Shown: positions 6,169 through 14,756, counted from the stretch's first letter. The stretch is 22,134 bases of DNA from JAUIBE01 sp035267185 (GCA_035267185.1 DATFLY010000175.1:1-22134), one strand, 5' to 3'. A program made the numbers and translations. Notes: generated by a model not told the origin, from the letters alone.

Positions 6169-6888
6169 TCATGACTGATTTGCTGTTCCTGTTCCACGGC
6201 TGATAATGCCTTCGGCAATGATCAGGTCCTGTGCGGTGGTGATCTTAATGTTTGATGATGAACCCATAACCAGTTGTGGCCGGGCTCCCTGCATCTCCAT
6301 CGCTGATGATTCATCGGTTGGTGGCTCCAACCCGTCAAGTGAGGCCTCAAGTGCATCCAAGAGTCGTTGCACCGGAAACATTTGCGGGGTTTGAGCCTGC
6401 CACAGATGGTTTCGATCAACAGTTTGCTCGATCAGGTTATCCTGATCTGCCTTTTTTATGGTGTCACTCACGGGTATCGCAAGGATGGCGCCGTCATCAC
6501 ACGCCAGTCCTGCGATAATCAGGTCATCCAACTGACTTTGCCCGATACATGGTCGGGCTGCATCATGGACCAGTGCATAATCGGCAGAATTATCCTGAGC
6601 CTGGATGTGGCGCAACCCATTGAGCACCGAGTGTGCCCGGCTTGCCCCACCGGTCACGGTACTTACATCCGGAAATAAAGGCCGGACCAGGGAATCAAAA
6701 CGCGCATCGTCCTCAGCCAGGATCACGGTCACGTTCCTGATTGACGGATGATGGCTCAGGGCCTCAATGCTGTGAGCCAGCACGGACTGGCCAAGCAAAC
6801 TGGAATATTGTTTGGGTAATTCAGCACCAAAACGCTCGCTCAGGCCGGCAGCGGGAATCAGTGCGTGAATTGAAACCTTGCTCTTCAT
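6169..6888 (-). CDS. ispD: 2-C-methyl-D-erythritol 4-phosphate cytidylyltransferase
   Basis: 239 residues. IspD transfers CMP from CTP to MEP to form CDP-ME, the third step of the MEP isoprenoid pathway. The nucleotide-binding loop IPAAGLSERFG (11-21) with PKQY (25-28), VHDAARPC, the R-N-x-L-W-x-A-Q-T-P-Q block, TDESSAME and NIKITTAQDL are all present, closely following E. coli IspD. Length is normal. It lies 26 nt after ftsB and 7 nt before ispF in the minus-strand operon. No strong Shine-Dalgarno is seen ahead of the ATG. Its substrate CTP is made by the first gene of the same operon, pyrG. Confidence 0.96.
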   Translation of the reverse strand: MKSKVSIHALIPAAGLSERFGAELPKQYSSLLGQSVLAHSIEALSHHPSIRNVTVILAEDDARFDSLVRPLFPDVSTVTGGASRAHSVLNGLRHIQAQDNSADYALVHDAARPCIGQSQLDDLIIAGLACDDGAILAIPVSDTIKKADQDNLIEQTVDRNHLWQAQTPQMFPVQRLLDALEASLDGLEPPTDESSAMEMQGARPQLVMGSSSNIKITTAQDLIIAEGIISRGTGTANQS

Positions 6889-6914
6889 GGGCCGACGTGT
6901 CCCGGAATCGCTTC

Positions 6915-7235
6915 TCAGCGATTACGCTTCTGGCTGAGCTGTTCCGCCTGTTCATCATTCTCAGGAGAGGGCACAACAAGATAGAACTCTTCGCCCTCCC
7001 TAATCATGCCCAATTCGCTTCGGGCGCGTTCCTCAACGGCATCCAGGCCTTCCCTCAGGTCTTCAACTTCAGCCCTGAGCTGATTGTTGCGCTCACGCAG
7101 GCTGGCATTTTCGTCTTCCTGCTGTGCCACGCGCTCGCGCAAGCGCTGAACATCGGTATAGCCACCCTCGCCCAGCCACAATTTCGCCTGCAGAAGGACG
7201 ATGGCAATCACCAGGATGACAAAAAGGATGCGCAT
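6915..7235 (-). CDS. ftsB: Cell division protein FtsB
   Basis: 106 residues from ATG 7235. The open frame extends upstream to 7436, but those residues lie inside eno in another frame, and the FtsB signature begins at MRILFVILVIAIVLLQAKLW. Residues 3-20 are the single membrane helix, then GEGGY and a coiled coil (about 28-75) rich in R/E/L heptads with the family motif ARSELGMIREGEEFYLVV (71-88). FtsB forms the FtsQLB complex that activates septal peptidoglycan synthesis; the bulk of the protein is periplasmic. The position directly behind eno (7-nt gap) is the conserved gammaproteobacterial arrangement. The tail after 90 is polar and variable. Confidence 0.93.
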   Translation of the reverse strand: MRILFVILVIAIVLLQAKLWLGEGGYTDVQRLRERVAQQEDENASLRERNNQLRAEVEDLREGLDAVEERARSELGMIREGEEFYLVVPSPENDEQAEQLSQKRNR

Positions 7236-7242
7236 TTTCCGG

Positions 7243-8553
7243 TCAGTTTTTCCAGTTAGAAATGTGTGAGAAAGCCTGAGCTCCGACATATTGACCACGA
7301 TTGCCCAGCGCCTGTTCAATTCTGAGCAGCTGGTTGTATTTCGCCACGCGGTCGGAACGACACAATGAGCCGGTCTTGATCTGGGTCGCGCTTGTCGCCA
7401 CAGCCAGGTCAGCGATGGTGGTGTCTTCCGTTTCACCTGAGCGATGAGAGATCACAGAGCTGTAATTGGCATTTCTCGCCATCTCGATGGCATCGAGCGT
7501 TTCGCTGAGGGTGCCGATCTGGTTGAGCTTGATCAGGATCGAGTTGGCGATATTTTCATCAATGCCCCGTTTCAGTATTTCAGTGTTGGTCACAAACAAG
7601 TCATCACCAACCAGCTGGCATACATCACCAACCCTTTCTGTCAACGCTGCCCAGCCGGCCCAGTCATCCTCGGCCATGCCATCTTCAACGGTCACAATCG
7701 GGTACTGACGCACCCAGTTTTCAAGATAATCAGCAAAGGCTTCATGCCCAAATCGCCTGCCTTCCGATTCCAGGTGGTATTCACCATCCTCGTAAAATTC
7801 AGATGCAGCGAGATCAAGCCCCAGGAAAACGTCTTCACCAGCGCTATAGCCCGCCTCACCAATGGCTTCAAGGACCACCTCGACAGCGGCTTCATTGGAT
7901 GGAAGGTCCGGAGCAAACCCACCCTCATCACCAACGGCCGTTGCCAGCCCCCGACTTGCCAATACGCCCTTCAGGGCATGAAAAATTTCAACCCCGCAAC
8001 GCAGTGCTTCGGAGAATGAGGGCAGCCCCACCGGCAAGACCATGAATTCCTGCATGTCGACCGAATTGTCCGCATGGGCGCCGCCATTGAGGATGTTCAT
8101 CATTGGCACCGGTAACTGCAAAGGGCTGTCACCGGCGCCTTCCATGTCCGCAATGTATGACCACAACGGCATGTTCCTGTCTGCTGCCGATGCATGCGCA
8201 GCTGCCAGCGAAACGCCCAGCAACGCATTGGCCCCGAGCCTCGCCTTGTTTTTCGTGCCGTCCACTTCAATCAGGCGATGGTCCAGCGATTTCTGGTCAC
8301 TGGCATCAAAACCAGCAAGATCAGGCGCAATGATCTGGTTGACATTGGCCACTGCCTTGAGCACTCCTTTGCCCAGGTAACGGCTCTTGTCACCGTCACG
8401 CAATTCAATGGCCTCGCGCGCGCCGGTTGAGGCACCGGATGGAACCAGGGCTCGTCCAAACGCGCCGCTTTCCAGTGTGATCTCTGCTTCGAGTGTCGGA
8501 TTGCCGCGCGAGTCCAGGACTTCGCGGGCATGAATTGATTTAATTTGGCTCAT
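7243..8553 (-). CDS. eno: Enolase (phosphopyruvate hydratase)
   Basis: 436 residues. Enolase interconverts 2-phosphoglycerate and PEP in glycolysis and, in many gammaproteobacteria, also docks on the RNase E degradosome. All active-site positions are present: His160, Glu169, Glu210, Mg ligands Asp247, Glu290 and Asp317, the catalytic base Lys342, His370-Arg371-Ser372 and Lys393, in the signatures GDEGGFAP, VEDGMAEDDW and LIKLNQIGTLSET. Length is slightly above the E. coli 432. The ATG overlaps the kdsA stop (ATGA), implying translational coupling. PEP made here is a substrate of the adjacent KdsA. Confidence 0.98.
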   Translation of the reverse strand: MSQIKSIHAREVLDSRGNPTLEAEITLESGAFGRALVPSGASTGAREAIELRDGDKSRYLGKGVLKAVANVNQIIAPDLAGFDASDQKSLDHRLIEVDGTKNKARLGANALLGVSLAAAHASAADRNMPLWSYIADMEGAGDSPLQLPVPMMNILNGGAHADNSVDMQEFMVLPVGLPSFSEALRCGVEIFHALKGVLASRGLATAVGDEGGFAPDLPSNEAAVEVVLEAIGEAGYSAGEDVFLGLDLAASEFYEDGEYHLESEGRRFGHEAFADYLENWVRQYPIVTVEDGMAEDDWAGWAALTERVGDVCQLVGDDLFVTNTEILKRGIDENIANSILIKLNQIGTLSETLDAIEMARNANYSSVISHRSGETEDTTIADLAVATSATQIKTGSLCRSDRVAKYNQLLRIEQALGNRGQYVGAQAFSHISNWKN

Positions 8554-9368
8554 AAACCCTTTTGCTTGCTGATTTCATCCAGGGCCTTGAGGGTATCGAG
8601 CAACTCTTCCATTTGTCCCAAAGGCCAGGCATTGGGACCATCGCTCAGTGCCTTGTCAGGCTCAGGATGGGTTTCCATAAAAAGACCCGAGACACCAACG
8701 GCGATCGCCGCTCGCGCCAGTACGGGGATGAATTCTCTCTGTCCTCCGGATGAACCACCCTGACCTCCCGGAAGCTGAACAGAATGTGTTGCGTCAAAAA
8801 CGACCGGGCATCCGGTTTCACGCATGACTGCCAGCGAGCGCATATCACTGACGAGGTTGTTGTATCCAAAAGAGGCGCCACGCTCACACACCATGATGTT
8901 CTCATTGCCGGCCGCTTTGGCCTTGTCGACAACATTCTGCATCTCCCAGGGGCTGAGGAACTGTCCTTTCTTGATATTGAGAGGCCGACCGGCTTTTGCG
9001 GCTTTTGTGATGAAATTGGTCTGACGACACAAAAAGGCGGGGGTCTGTAAAACATCGACAACCTCAGCAACCTCTTCAAAATCGGTGTCTTCATGAACAT
9101 CAGTCAGAACCGGGACATCGTTTTGTTGTTTAACCTTTGAAAGGATCCGCAGCCCCTCTTCCACCCCGAGACCACGAAAACTGCTGATCGAGGTGCGGTT
9201 GGCTTTATCAAATGAAGATTTGTAAATGAAAGGGATATCAAGGCGTGAGCAGATTTCCTTTAATCGACCTGAAGTATCAATGGCGAGTTGTTCGGACTCG
9301 ATGACACAGGGTCCGGCAATCAGGAAAAATGGTTTATCCGGGCCAACCTCAAATCCGCATAGATTCAT
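8550..9368 (-). CDS. kdsA: KDO-8-phosphate synthase, metal-dependent type
   Basis: 272 residues. KdsA condenses PEP with arabinose 5-phosphate to make KDO-8-P for the lipopolysaccharide inner core, so the cell is Gram-negative with LPS. Signatures: FLIAGPCVIESE (15-26), SSFDKANR (51-58), LTDVHE (88-93), RQTNFI (115-120), CERGASFGYNNLV and DGPNAWPL. The metal-binding set of the metal-dependent class is complete: Cys21 (Asn in E. coli), His195, Glu232 and Asp243, together with the PGGQGGSSGGQ loop. Starts within the pyrG stop (ATGA overlap) and ends within the eno start (ATGA overlap). Confidence 0.97.
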   Translation of the reverse strand: MNLCGFEVGPDKPFFLIAGPCVIESEQLAIDTSGRLKEICSRLDIPFIYKSSFDKANRTSISSFRGLGVEEGLRILSKVKQQNDVPVLTDVHEDTDFEEVAEVVDVLQTPAFLCRQTNFITKAAKAGRPLNIKKGQFLSPWEMQNVVDKAKAAGNENIMVCERGASFGYNNLVSDMRSLAVMRETGCPVVFDATHSVQLPGGQGGSSGGQREFIPVLARAAIAVGVSGLFMETHPEPDKALSDGPNAWPLGQMEELLDTLKALDEISKQKGL

Positions 9369-11020
9369 AACCGCGCCACCCTGGCCGGTAGCTCACCTTG
9401 CTGGCGAACCAGCGCAGCTTCAACGAAACCGGTAAACAGCGGGTGCCCGTCCCGCGGGGTCGAGGTAAATTCAGGATGAAACTGGCAGGCCAGGAACCAG
9501 GGATGATCCGGAAGTTCGATCATTTCGACCAGCATTTCATCCATGGAAATTCCAGCCAGGACCATGCCATGCTTTTGCATTTCGTCCCGATAGTGATTGT
9601 TGAACTCATAACGATGACGATGACGTTCCGTGATGATCTCATCGCCGTAGAGCTGGTGGGCAAGTGAATCCCTGCGCAGGCGGCATTTCTGTGCGCCGAG
9701 CCGCATCGTACCGCCCAGATCGGATTCTTCGTCGCGATGTTCGACCTGGCCTGAGCGATCCAGCCATTCGGTAATCATTCCGATCACCGGGTGCTTACAA
9801 TCGGGATTGACTTCCGTGCTGCACGCACCCTCAAGGCCGCATACATTACGCGCAAACTCGACAACGGCAGCCTGCAGGCCATAACAAATTCCCAGATACG
9901 GAACGCCATTCTCCCGTGCATAGCGGATGGCGTTGACCTTGCCTTCAAAGCCGCGTTCTCCGAATCCACCCGGCACCAGGATGGCATCAGCACCTTCCAG
10001 GCTGGAGAGATCGCCATCATCCAACTCTTCAGATTCCACCGTTCTGATATTGACGCGTATCCGTTGCCTCAGACCGCCATGGGTCAGCGCTTCTGTGAGT
10101 GATTTGTACGCGTCTGCGTGCTCAACATATTTACCGACCATTGCCACGGTGACCTCGTGGCGCGTGTTCATGCCCCGATCGACGACCTCGTTCCAGTCAT
10201 CGAGATTGGCAGGCCCAGCCTCCAGCCCGAGTCGCTCGAGTACGATATCGTCAAGCCCTTCAGCGTGGAGCATTGAAGGGATGTTGTAGATCCCCGCATC
10301 TCCGGCATCAAGGGCCGTAATCACGGCCTTGGTCGGGACGTTGGTGAACAATGCAATCTTCTCGCGCTCAGATTCATTGAGCTCTTTCTCAGAGCGACAA
10401 AGAAGGACATCGGCCTGTATACCAATCGAGCGTAATTCCTTGACTGAATGTTGCGTGGGCTTGGTCTTGATTTCGTCGGCAGCCCGCAGGTAAGGCACCA
10501 GGGTGAGGTGCATAAACATTGCATCGCGACCGTATTCGACACCAAGCTGCCTGATCGCTTCAAGAAATGGCAGCGATTCGATGTCACCTACCGTTCCACC
10601 GATCTCGATCATGGCCACATCAAACCCCTCGGAAGCTCGCCTGACCCATTCCTTGATCTCGTCAGTTACGTGCGGGATGACCTGAACCGTGGCGCCCAGG
10701 TAATCGCCCCTGCGTTCCTTGGCAATCACATTGCTGTAGACCCTGCCGGTGGTGCAATTATTAAGCTGGGTCATACGGGTTCTTACAAAGCGTTCATAGT
10801 GACCCAGATCCAGGTCGGTCTCAGCGCCATCACCTGTGACGAATACCTCGCCGTGCTGAAACGGGCTCATCGTGCCGGGGTCGACATTGAGATAAGGATC
10901 GAGTTTGACCAGGGTGACCTTGAGGCCCCGGGACTCCAGAATCGAAGCCAAGGCGGCAGCAGACAGGCCTTTTCCAAGCGAGGAAACCACGCCGCCGGTG
11001 ACGAAAATTAGTGATGCCAT
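9365..11020 (-). CDS. pyrG: CTP synthase
   Basis: 551 residues from ATG 11020; the frame is open to 11140 but only from MASLIFVTGGVVSSLGKG does it match the family. PyrG makes CTP from UTP, ATP and glutamine. The N-terminal synthetase domain has the P-loop-like GGVVSSLGKG (9-18), KLDPYLNVDPGTM and EIGGTVGDIES (139-149). The C-terminal class I glutamine amidotransferase has the oxyanion PGGFG (350-354), nucleophile Cys379 and the His515/Glu517 pair, at the same numbers as E. coli. The nucleophile elbow reads GICYGLQ rather than the more usual GICLGMQ. First gene of the operon that continues kdsA-eno-ftsB-ispD-ispF-FHA; its promoter should lie in the 135-bp gap shared with the divergent FG-GAP gene. 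Confidence 0.97.
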   Translation of the reverse strand: MASLIFVTGGVVSSLGKGLSAAALASILESRGLKVTLVKLDPYLNVDPGTMSPFQHGEVFVTGDGAETDLDLGHYERFVRTRMTQLNNCTTGRVYSNVIAKERRGDYLGATVQVIPHVTDEIKEWVRRASEGFDVAMIEIGGTVGDIESLPFLEAIRQLGVEYGRDAMFMHLTLVPYLRAADEIKTKPTQHSVKELRSIGIQADVLLCRSEKELNESEREKIALFTNVPTKAVITALDAGDAGIYNIPSMLHAEGLDDIVLERLGLEAGPANLDDWNEVVDRGMNTRHEVTVAMVGKYVEHADAYKSLTEALTHGGLRQRIRVNIRTVESEELDDGDLSSLEGADAILVPGGFGERGFEGKVNAIRYARENGVPYLGICYGLQAAVVEFARNVCGLEGACSTEVNPDCKHPVIGMITEWLDRSGQVEHRDEESDLGGTMRLGAQKCRLRRDSLAHQLYGDEIITERHRHRYEFNNHYRDEMQKHGMVLAGISMDEMLVEMIELPDHPWFLACQFHPEFTSTPRDGHPLFTGFVEAALVRQQGELPARVARL

Positions 11021-11085
11021 TCCAGAACCTTCAGGTTGGGTAAGTTCTGGATGCATATTGTAACGGAAGCGAACCGGACTTGCGC

Positions 11086-11104
11086 CCCCGACTTTTGTCG
11101 AGGG
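11086..11104. repeat. Small inverted repeat in the pyrG/FG-GAP divergent promoter region
   Basis: CCCCGAC (11086-11092), TTTT loop, GTCG-A-GGG (11097-11104): a stem with one bulged A. It lies directly upstream of the TATAAT at 11109 and could be an operator acting on either divergent gene. No regulator is identifiable. Confidence 0.3.
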
Positions 11105-11108
11105 TCTA

Positions 11109-11114
11109 TATAAT
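11109..11114 (+). promoter_or_regulatory. Possible -10 element (TATAAT) for the FG-GAP gene
   Basis: A perfect TATAAT lies 41 nt upstream of the GTG start at 11156. No good -35 hexamer is found at 16-18 nt; TTGTCG is only 8 nt away and TTGCGC 23 nt away. The same AT-rich patch read on the minus strand (TTATAT with TTCACT 18 nt upstream) could serve pyrG. Confidence 0.35.
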
Positions 11115-11155
11115 CCGATACCGAGGTGGGAAGTGAACATGGGAAGGCGTAGCAG

Positions 11156-14100
11156 GTGAAGAAAAACGGGAATTACAAATTGAGATTTCTCAGGGGCTGT
11201 GTTTTTGGCGCTGGTCTTGTGCTCGCCGGACCCTTATCGGCTCTTGTTTTCAGCCCGGCACAGCTTGATGGCACCAATGGCTTTACCGCCAACGGACCGG
11301 TTGCGTTTGATTTCACAGGCAGGGCTGTAAGTTCAGCCGGTGACATCAATGGCGATGGCATTGATGATGTCATGGTCGGTGCTTATGGCGCTGCAGATCT
11401 GGATAGAGGCGATGTTTACGTGATCTTCGGCCAGGACACCTCCGGACCTGGCTCATTTCCGTCAGGCATTGAACTGACCGATCTGGACGGCACCGACGGC
11501 TTTGTGATCAATGGCGTGGATGCCAGTGAACGGGTCGGCACTGCCCTGGCCAGCCTCGGTGACATCAATGCAGATGGTCTTGACGACATCCTGATTGGTG
11601 CAAAGGGCAACGCCGAGAGCGACTTCCAATCAGGAGCGGCCTATGTTGTGTATGGCCGAGACACCACGCAGCCTGGCATCTCCTTTCCCGCATCTTTCGA
11701 TCTGAGCGATTTGGTCACCGGGGGAGGCGCAGATGGTTTTGTCATGTACGGCGCAGCCATCCAGGATGAAGCTGGACAGAGCGTGACAGGCGATTTCGAC
11801 CTCAATGGCGACGGAATCAATGACCTCGCTGTCGGAGCACCCGGAACGGACGTGAATGGTTCTGCCAGTGGTGAGGTTTATGTCATCTTCGGGCGCGACA
11901 CCGGCGTCTCGGGCAACTTCCCCCAGACTCAAACACTGCCTGACCTGGCCAGCGGCACGGGCGCAGACGGCTTTGTTATTCGTGGTGGCTCAGCCAATGC
12001 CCGGGCCGGAATATCGGTGGCCTCTGTTGGCGACGTGAATGCTGATGGTTTTGGTGACCTGATCATTGGTGCCTATTTTTTAAGTGATGCGGCAAATCCG
12101 GGACAGGCTTATGTCATCTTTGGCAGGAACACCTCTGTCTCCGGCAACTTTCCGACTGTTTTTGAATTATCAACACTGGCTGGCGGGGGCGGCGCTGACG
12201 GATTTGTACTCAATGGTCTTGAAGCAGATGACACCCTGGGTGAAGAAGTCGGTGCGGCTGGCGATGTTGACGGCGATGGCATTGACGACCTGATTGTTGC
12301 CGATCCGCGGGCTGACAATAATGGTAATGGTGCCGGACAGGCCTACGTTGTGTTCGGCAGGGATACGGCCATGGTCGGTAATTTTCCCGGTCAGTTTGAG
12401 CTGTCAACACTGGCTACCGGAGCCGGTGCAGATGGCTTTGTGCTCAATGGCCGCAGCACCGGTAGTGCTTCGACCGGCGCAGGCAGGCAGGTTGGCAGTG
12501 CAGGTGATTTCAACGGCGACGGCATTACTGACTTTTTCGTTTCAGACGGTGATGCAAACGGCGGTGCTTTTGCAAGCGGTGAGGTGTACATTTTGTTCGG
12601 TCGCGACACCAGCATGGCGGGTAACTTCGCCCAGGTGATTGAGCTGGCTGATATTGCACCTGACCCCGGACCTCTGGGGCTTGTCATTCAGGGACAAGAC
12701 AGTGCTGACCGGATTGGAGACGCAGTATCACTTGCAGGTGATGTTAACGACGATGGCATCCTTGACCTGATCATTGGCGCCGGGGAAGCCGATCCGAACG
12801 GTGGCAACTCCGGAGAAGCCTACGTGATTTTTGGGCCGGGTCGGGACAACACACCTCCGACAGTCACGGCACCGCCAACCACCAATGGCTTCGAGGATGT
12901 CGAGTATGCCCTGGGTCCTGGCTATGAAATCGCAGATGGAGAAGGCGACGACCAGACGGTCACCATCAGTCTCCAAGATCAACTGGCCAACCTGAACCTC
13001 GACCCGGTGGCTGGTGTGACCATCAATGGTAATGGCACACCTGAGCTCACATTTAGTGGCGCCCTGGCAGATATCAATATCGCACTGCCATTGGTGACCA
13101 TTCTTGGGGCGCAGGACAGCAACGGCGGTGACTTTGTACTTATCGACAGCAACGATGGATTCTTTGTCGATTCGGGCGTTTCGTCTGTCTTTATTCAGCC
13201 GGTAAATGATCCCCCGGTCCTGACCATCGGTCCAGACCCAGTGGAAGTCCTCGAAGACGGCGGACAGATCGTCGTCGAAGACTATCTCACCAACATTGGC
13301 CCTGGTGATCCTGAGCAGGGTTTTTTCGAAATGACTTTTGATGAGCTTAATGACAACAATGCGTTGTTTGACAGCCAGCCAAGGATTACGGGATTCGAAT
13401 GGGCCAACGGCACCGCAAACCTTTTCATGGTGCTCAACCCCGAAATCAGCGGCACCGCAACCGTACAGTTGACAGCCACCGACGGTAACGGGACCAGCAA
13501 TGGCGGCAATAACGAAACCATGGCTGAGTTCGACATCGTCGTGTTACCCGTCAATGATCCGCCGACTTTCACATTGTCAGGAGATATTGAAGTCAGCGAG
13601 GACGCCACGATTACGACAGTTACCAACTTTGCCACTGGCATGGACGATGGCGATCCTTTTCAGGTCCAGGCGTTGAGTTTCTCACTGGAAAGTGACAATC
13701 CCAGCCTGTTTTCGGTACCCTCAGCCATCGACATGACGGGCGAACTGACCTACACACTGGCGCCTGATGCGAATGGCTCTGCCATTGTCACAGTGACACT
13801 CAATGATGACGGCGGCACGGACAATGGCGGCGTTGACTTCAGCTCGCAGAATTTCACGCTAACGGTGAATCCAGTCAACGACCAACCCTCTTTTACAGTG
13901 GGTGACGATGTCGAGGTGCTCGATATCGATGGCGCTATTAGCATTCCTAACTGGGCGACCGACATCAGTCCGGGGCCTGCCAATGAATCCGGGCAGATGG
14001 TGAGTTTCGAGATCGTCAGCAACTCTGCTCCGGGTTTGTTTTCTGCTGGTCCGGTGGTCTCACCTGCCGGCACGCTGAGTTTTACGCCCGTGGAATTTGC

Positions 14101-14626
14101 GGACGGCATCGCCACCATCGAATTACGCCCGATCGATGACGGACCAACCGGTCAGCCCAATGATGAAATCGGCGATACGCAGTCTTTCATGATTACCATT
14201 ACCGAGGCGCCGTCTGCCGACCTTTCGATCTCGAAGAGTAACGGTGTCGCCTTCCTGGGAGGTACTGAAACCGTGGTCTGGACAATCACAGTAGAAAACC
14301 TGGGCTCTGAAGATGTCACTGGTGCAGAGGTTGAGGATCTGCTGCCATCGACTGTCACCAATGGCAGCTGGACGTGTCTGCCATCCGGTGGAGCTTCCTG
14401 CATGGCATCCGGGACTGGCGATATTATTGACATCGTTGATATACCGGCCGGCAGTAGCGTTGTTTACGAATTAACCGCCGACCTCATCGCAGTCGAGGGC
14501 GACGTGGTGGAAAACACTGCCGTGGTGATACCACCAGAGTCCACGGTTGACCGAAACCTGCAAAACAACAGCGCCACGGACAGCGATCCGGTTGGCCTTT
14601 ACTTTGACGGATTCGAAACCGAATAA
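11156..14626 (+). CDS. Large secreted FG-GAP beta-propeller protein with cadherin-like and DUF11 domains
   Basis: 1156 residues from GTG 11156, preceded by GGGAAGG. A signal peptide covers about 1-30. Seven FG-GAP repeats with calcium-type loops D-x-[ND]-x-D-G-x-x-D begin at residues 63, 136, 215, 293, 370, 451 and 529, spaced 73-81, which fits one integrin-alpha-like seven-bladed propeller. Blades share an F-G-R-D-T and G-A-D-G-F-V linker. A stretch at 568-682 ends QPVNDPP, followed by cadherin/Ig-like modules (about 687-800, 801-910, 911-1017) marked by VNDPP/VNDQP junctions, then a DUF11 domain (about 1020-1146) with Cys1074 and Cys1082. The C-terminus is GLYFDGFETE, a short tail of the FxDGFE type seen on many secreted proteins of this bacterial group. 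Probably an exported adhesion or surface protein; no enzyme domain is visible. Transcribed alone, divergent from pyrG. Confidence 0.9.
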   Translation: MKKNGNYKLRFLRGCVFGAGLVLAGPLSALVFSPAQLDGTNGFTANGPVAFDFTGRAVSSAGDINGDGIDDVMVGAYGAADLDRGDVYVIFGQDTSGPGSFPSGIELTDLDGTDGFVINGVDASERVGTALASLGDINADGLDDILIGAKGNAESDFQSGAAYVVYGRDTTQPGISFPASFDLSDLVTGGGADGFVMYGAAIQDEAGQSVTGDFDLNGDGINDLAVGAPGTDVNGSASGEVYVIFGRDTGVSGNFPQTQTLPDLASGTGADGFVIRGGSANARAGISVASVGDVNADGFGDLIIGAYFLSDAANPGQAYVIFGRNTSVSGNFPTVFELSTLAGGGGADGFVLNGLEADDTLGEEVGAAGDVDGDGIDDLIVADPRADNNGNGAGQAYVVFGRDTAMVGNFPGQFELSTLATGAGADGFVLNGRSTGSASTGAGRQVGSAGDFNGDGITDFFVSDGDANGGAFASGEVYILFGRDTSMAGNFAQVIELADIAPDPGPLGLVIQGQDSADRIGDAVSLAGDVNDDGILDLIIGAGEADPNGGNSGEAYVIFGPGRDNTPPTVTAPPTTNGFEDVEYALGPGYEIADGEGDDQTVTISLQDQLANLNLDPVAGVTINGNGTPELTFSGALADINIALPLVTILGAQDSNGGDFVLIDSNDGFFVDSGVSSVFIQPVNDPPVLTIGPDPVEVLEDGGQIVVEDYLTNIGPGDPEQGFFEMTFDELNDNNALFDSQPRITGFEWANGTANLFMVLNPEISGTATVQLTATDGNGTSNGGNNETMAEFDIVVLPVNDPPTFTLSGDIEVSEDATITTVTNFATGMDDGDPFQVQALSFSLESDNPSLFSVPSAIDMTGELTYTLAPDANGSAIVTVTLNDDGGTDNGGVDFSSQNFTLTVNPVNDQPSFTVGDDVEVLDIDGAISIPNWATDISPGPANESGQMVSFEIVSNSAPGLFSAGPVVSPAGTLSFTPVEFADGIATIELRPIDDGPTGQPNDEIGDTQSFMITITEAPSADLSISKSNGVAFLGGTETVVWTITVENLGSEDVTGAEVEDLLPSTVTNGSWTCLPSGGASCMASGTGDIIDIVDIPAGSSVVYELTADLIAVEGDVVENTAVVIPPESTVDRNLQNNSATDSDPVGLYFDGFETE

Positions 14627-14635
14627 CTGAGTGAT

Positions 14636-14690
14636 AAAGGGGTCAGAGCAAGGGGACAGAGTATCTTGCTCTGTCCCTTTACCCTGACCG
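14636..14690. repeat. REP-like palindromic element, possible terminator
   Basis: Begins 9 nt after the FG-GAP stop. Left arm AAGGGGACAGAG (14650-14661), 7-nt loop TATCTTG, right arm CTCTGTCCCTTT (14669-14680): 12 bp with one G-U. An outer GGTCAG/CTGACC pair (14641-14646 and 14684-14689) extends the foldback to about 49 nt. The GGGGTCAGAG...GGGACAGAG wording matches a class of dispersed gammaproteobacterial REP sequences often mobilised by REP-associated tyrosine transposases (recalled, not searched). It may also end the FG-GAP transcript before parE, although the T-run is only three bases. Confidence 0.7.
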
Positions 14691-14756
14691 CAGGCGACTG
14701 GCTTGCATGTTATCTTCAAACCGTCCAATATCCGGTTTTCCAAACCCGCCCCAGAT

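Noticed and set aside
7236..7436. N-terminal extension of ftsB
   Set aside because: The added 67 codons lie inside eno in another frame; FtsB proteins begin at the membrane helix.
7444..8019. 191-codon plus-strand open frame
   Set aside because: Lies wholly antisense to the eno active-site region; no family features.
10448..11011. 187-codon plus-strand open frame
   Set aside because: Exact antisense shadow of the conserved pyrG N-terminal domain.
11021..11140. N-terminal extension of pyrG
   Set aside because: Forty residues before MASLIFVTGG have no counterpart in CTP synthases and cover the divergent promoter region.
11340..12790. Periodic GGCGATGG-type repeats as a possible tandem DNA repeat or CRISPR-like array
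   Set aside because: They are the coding sequence of the FG-GAP calcium loops, in frame at about 230-nt intervals.
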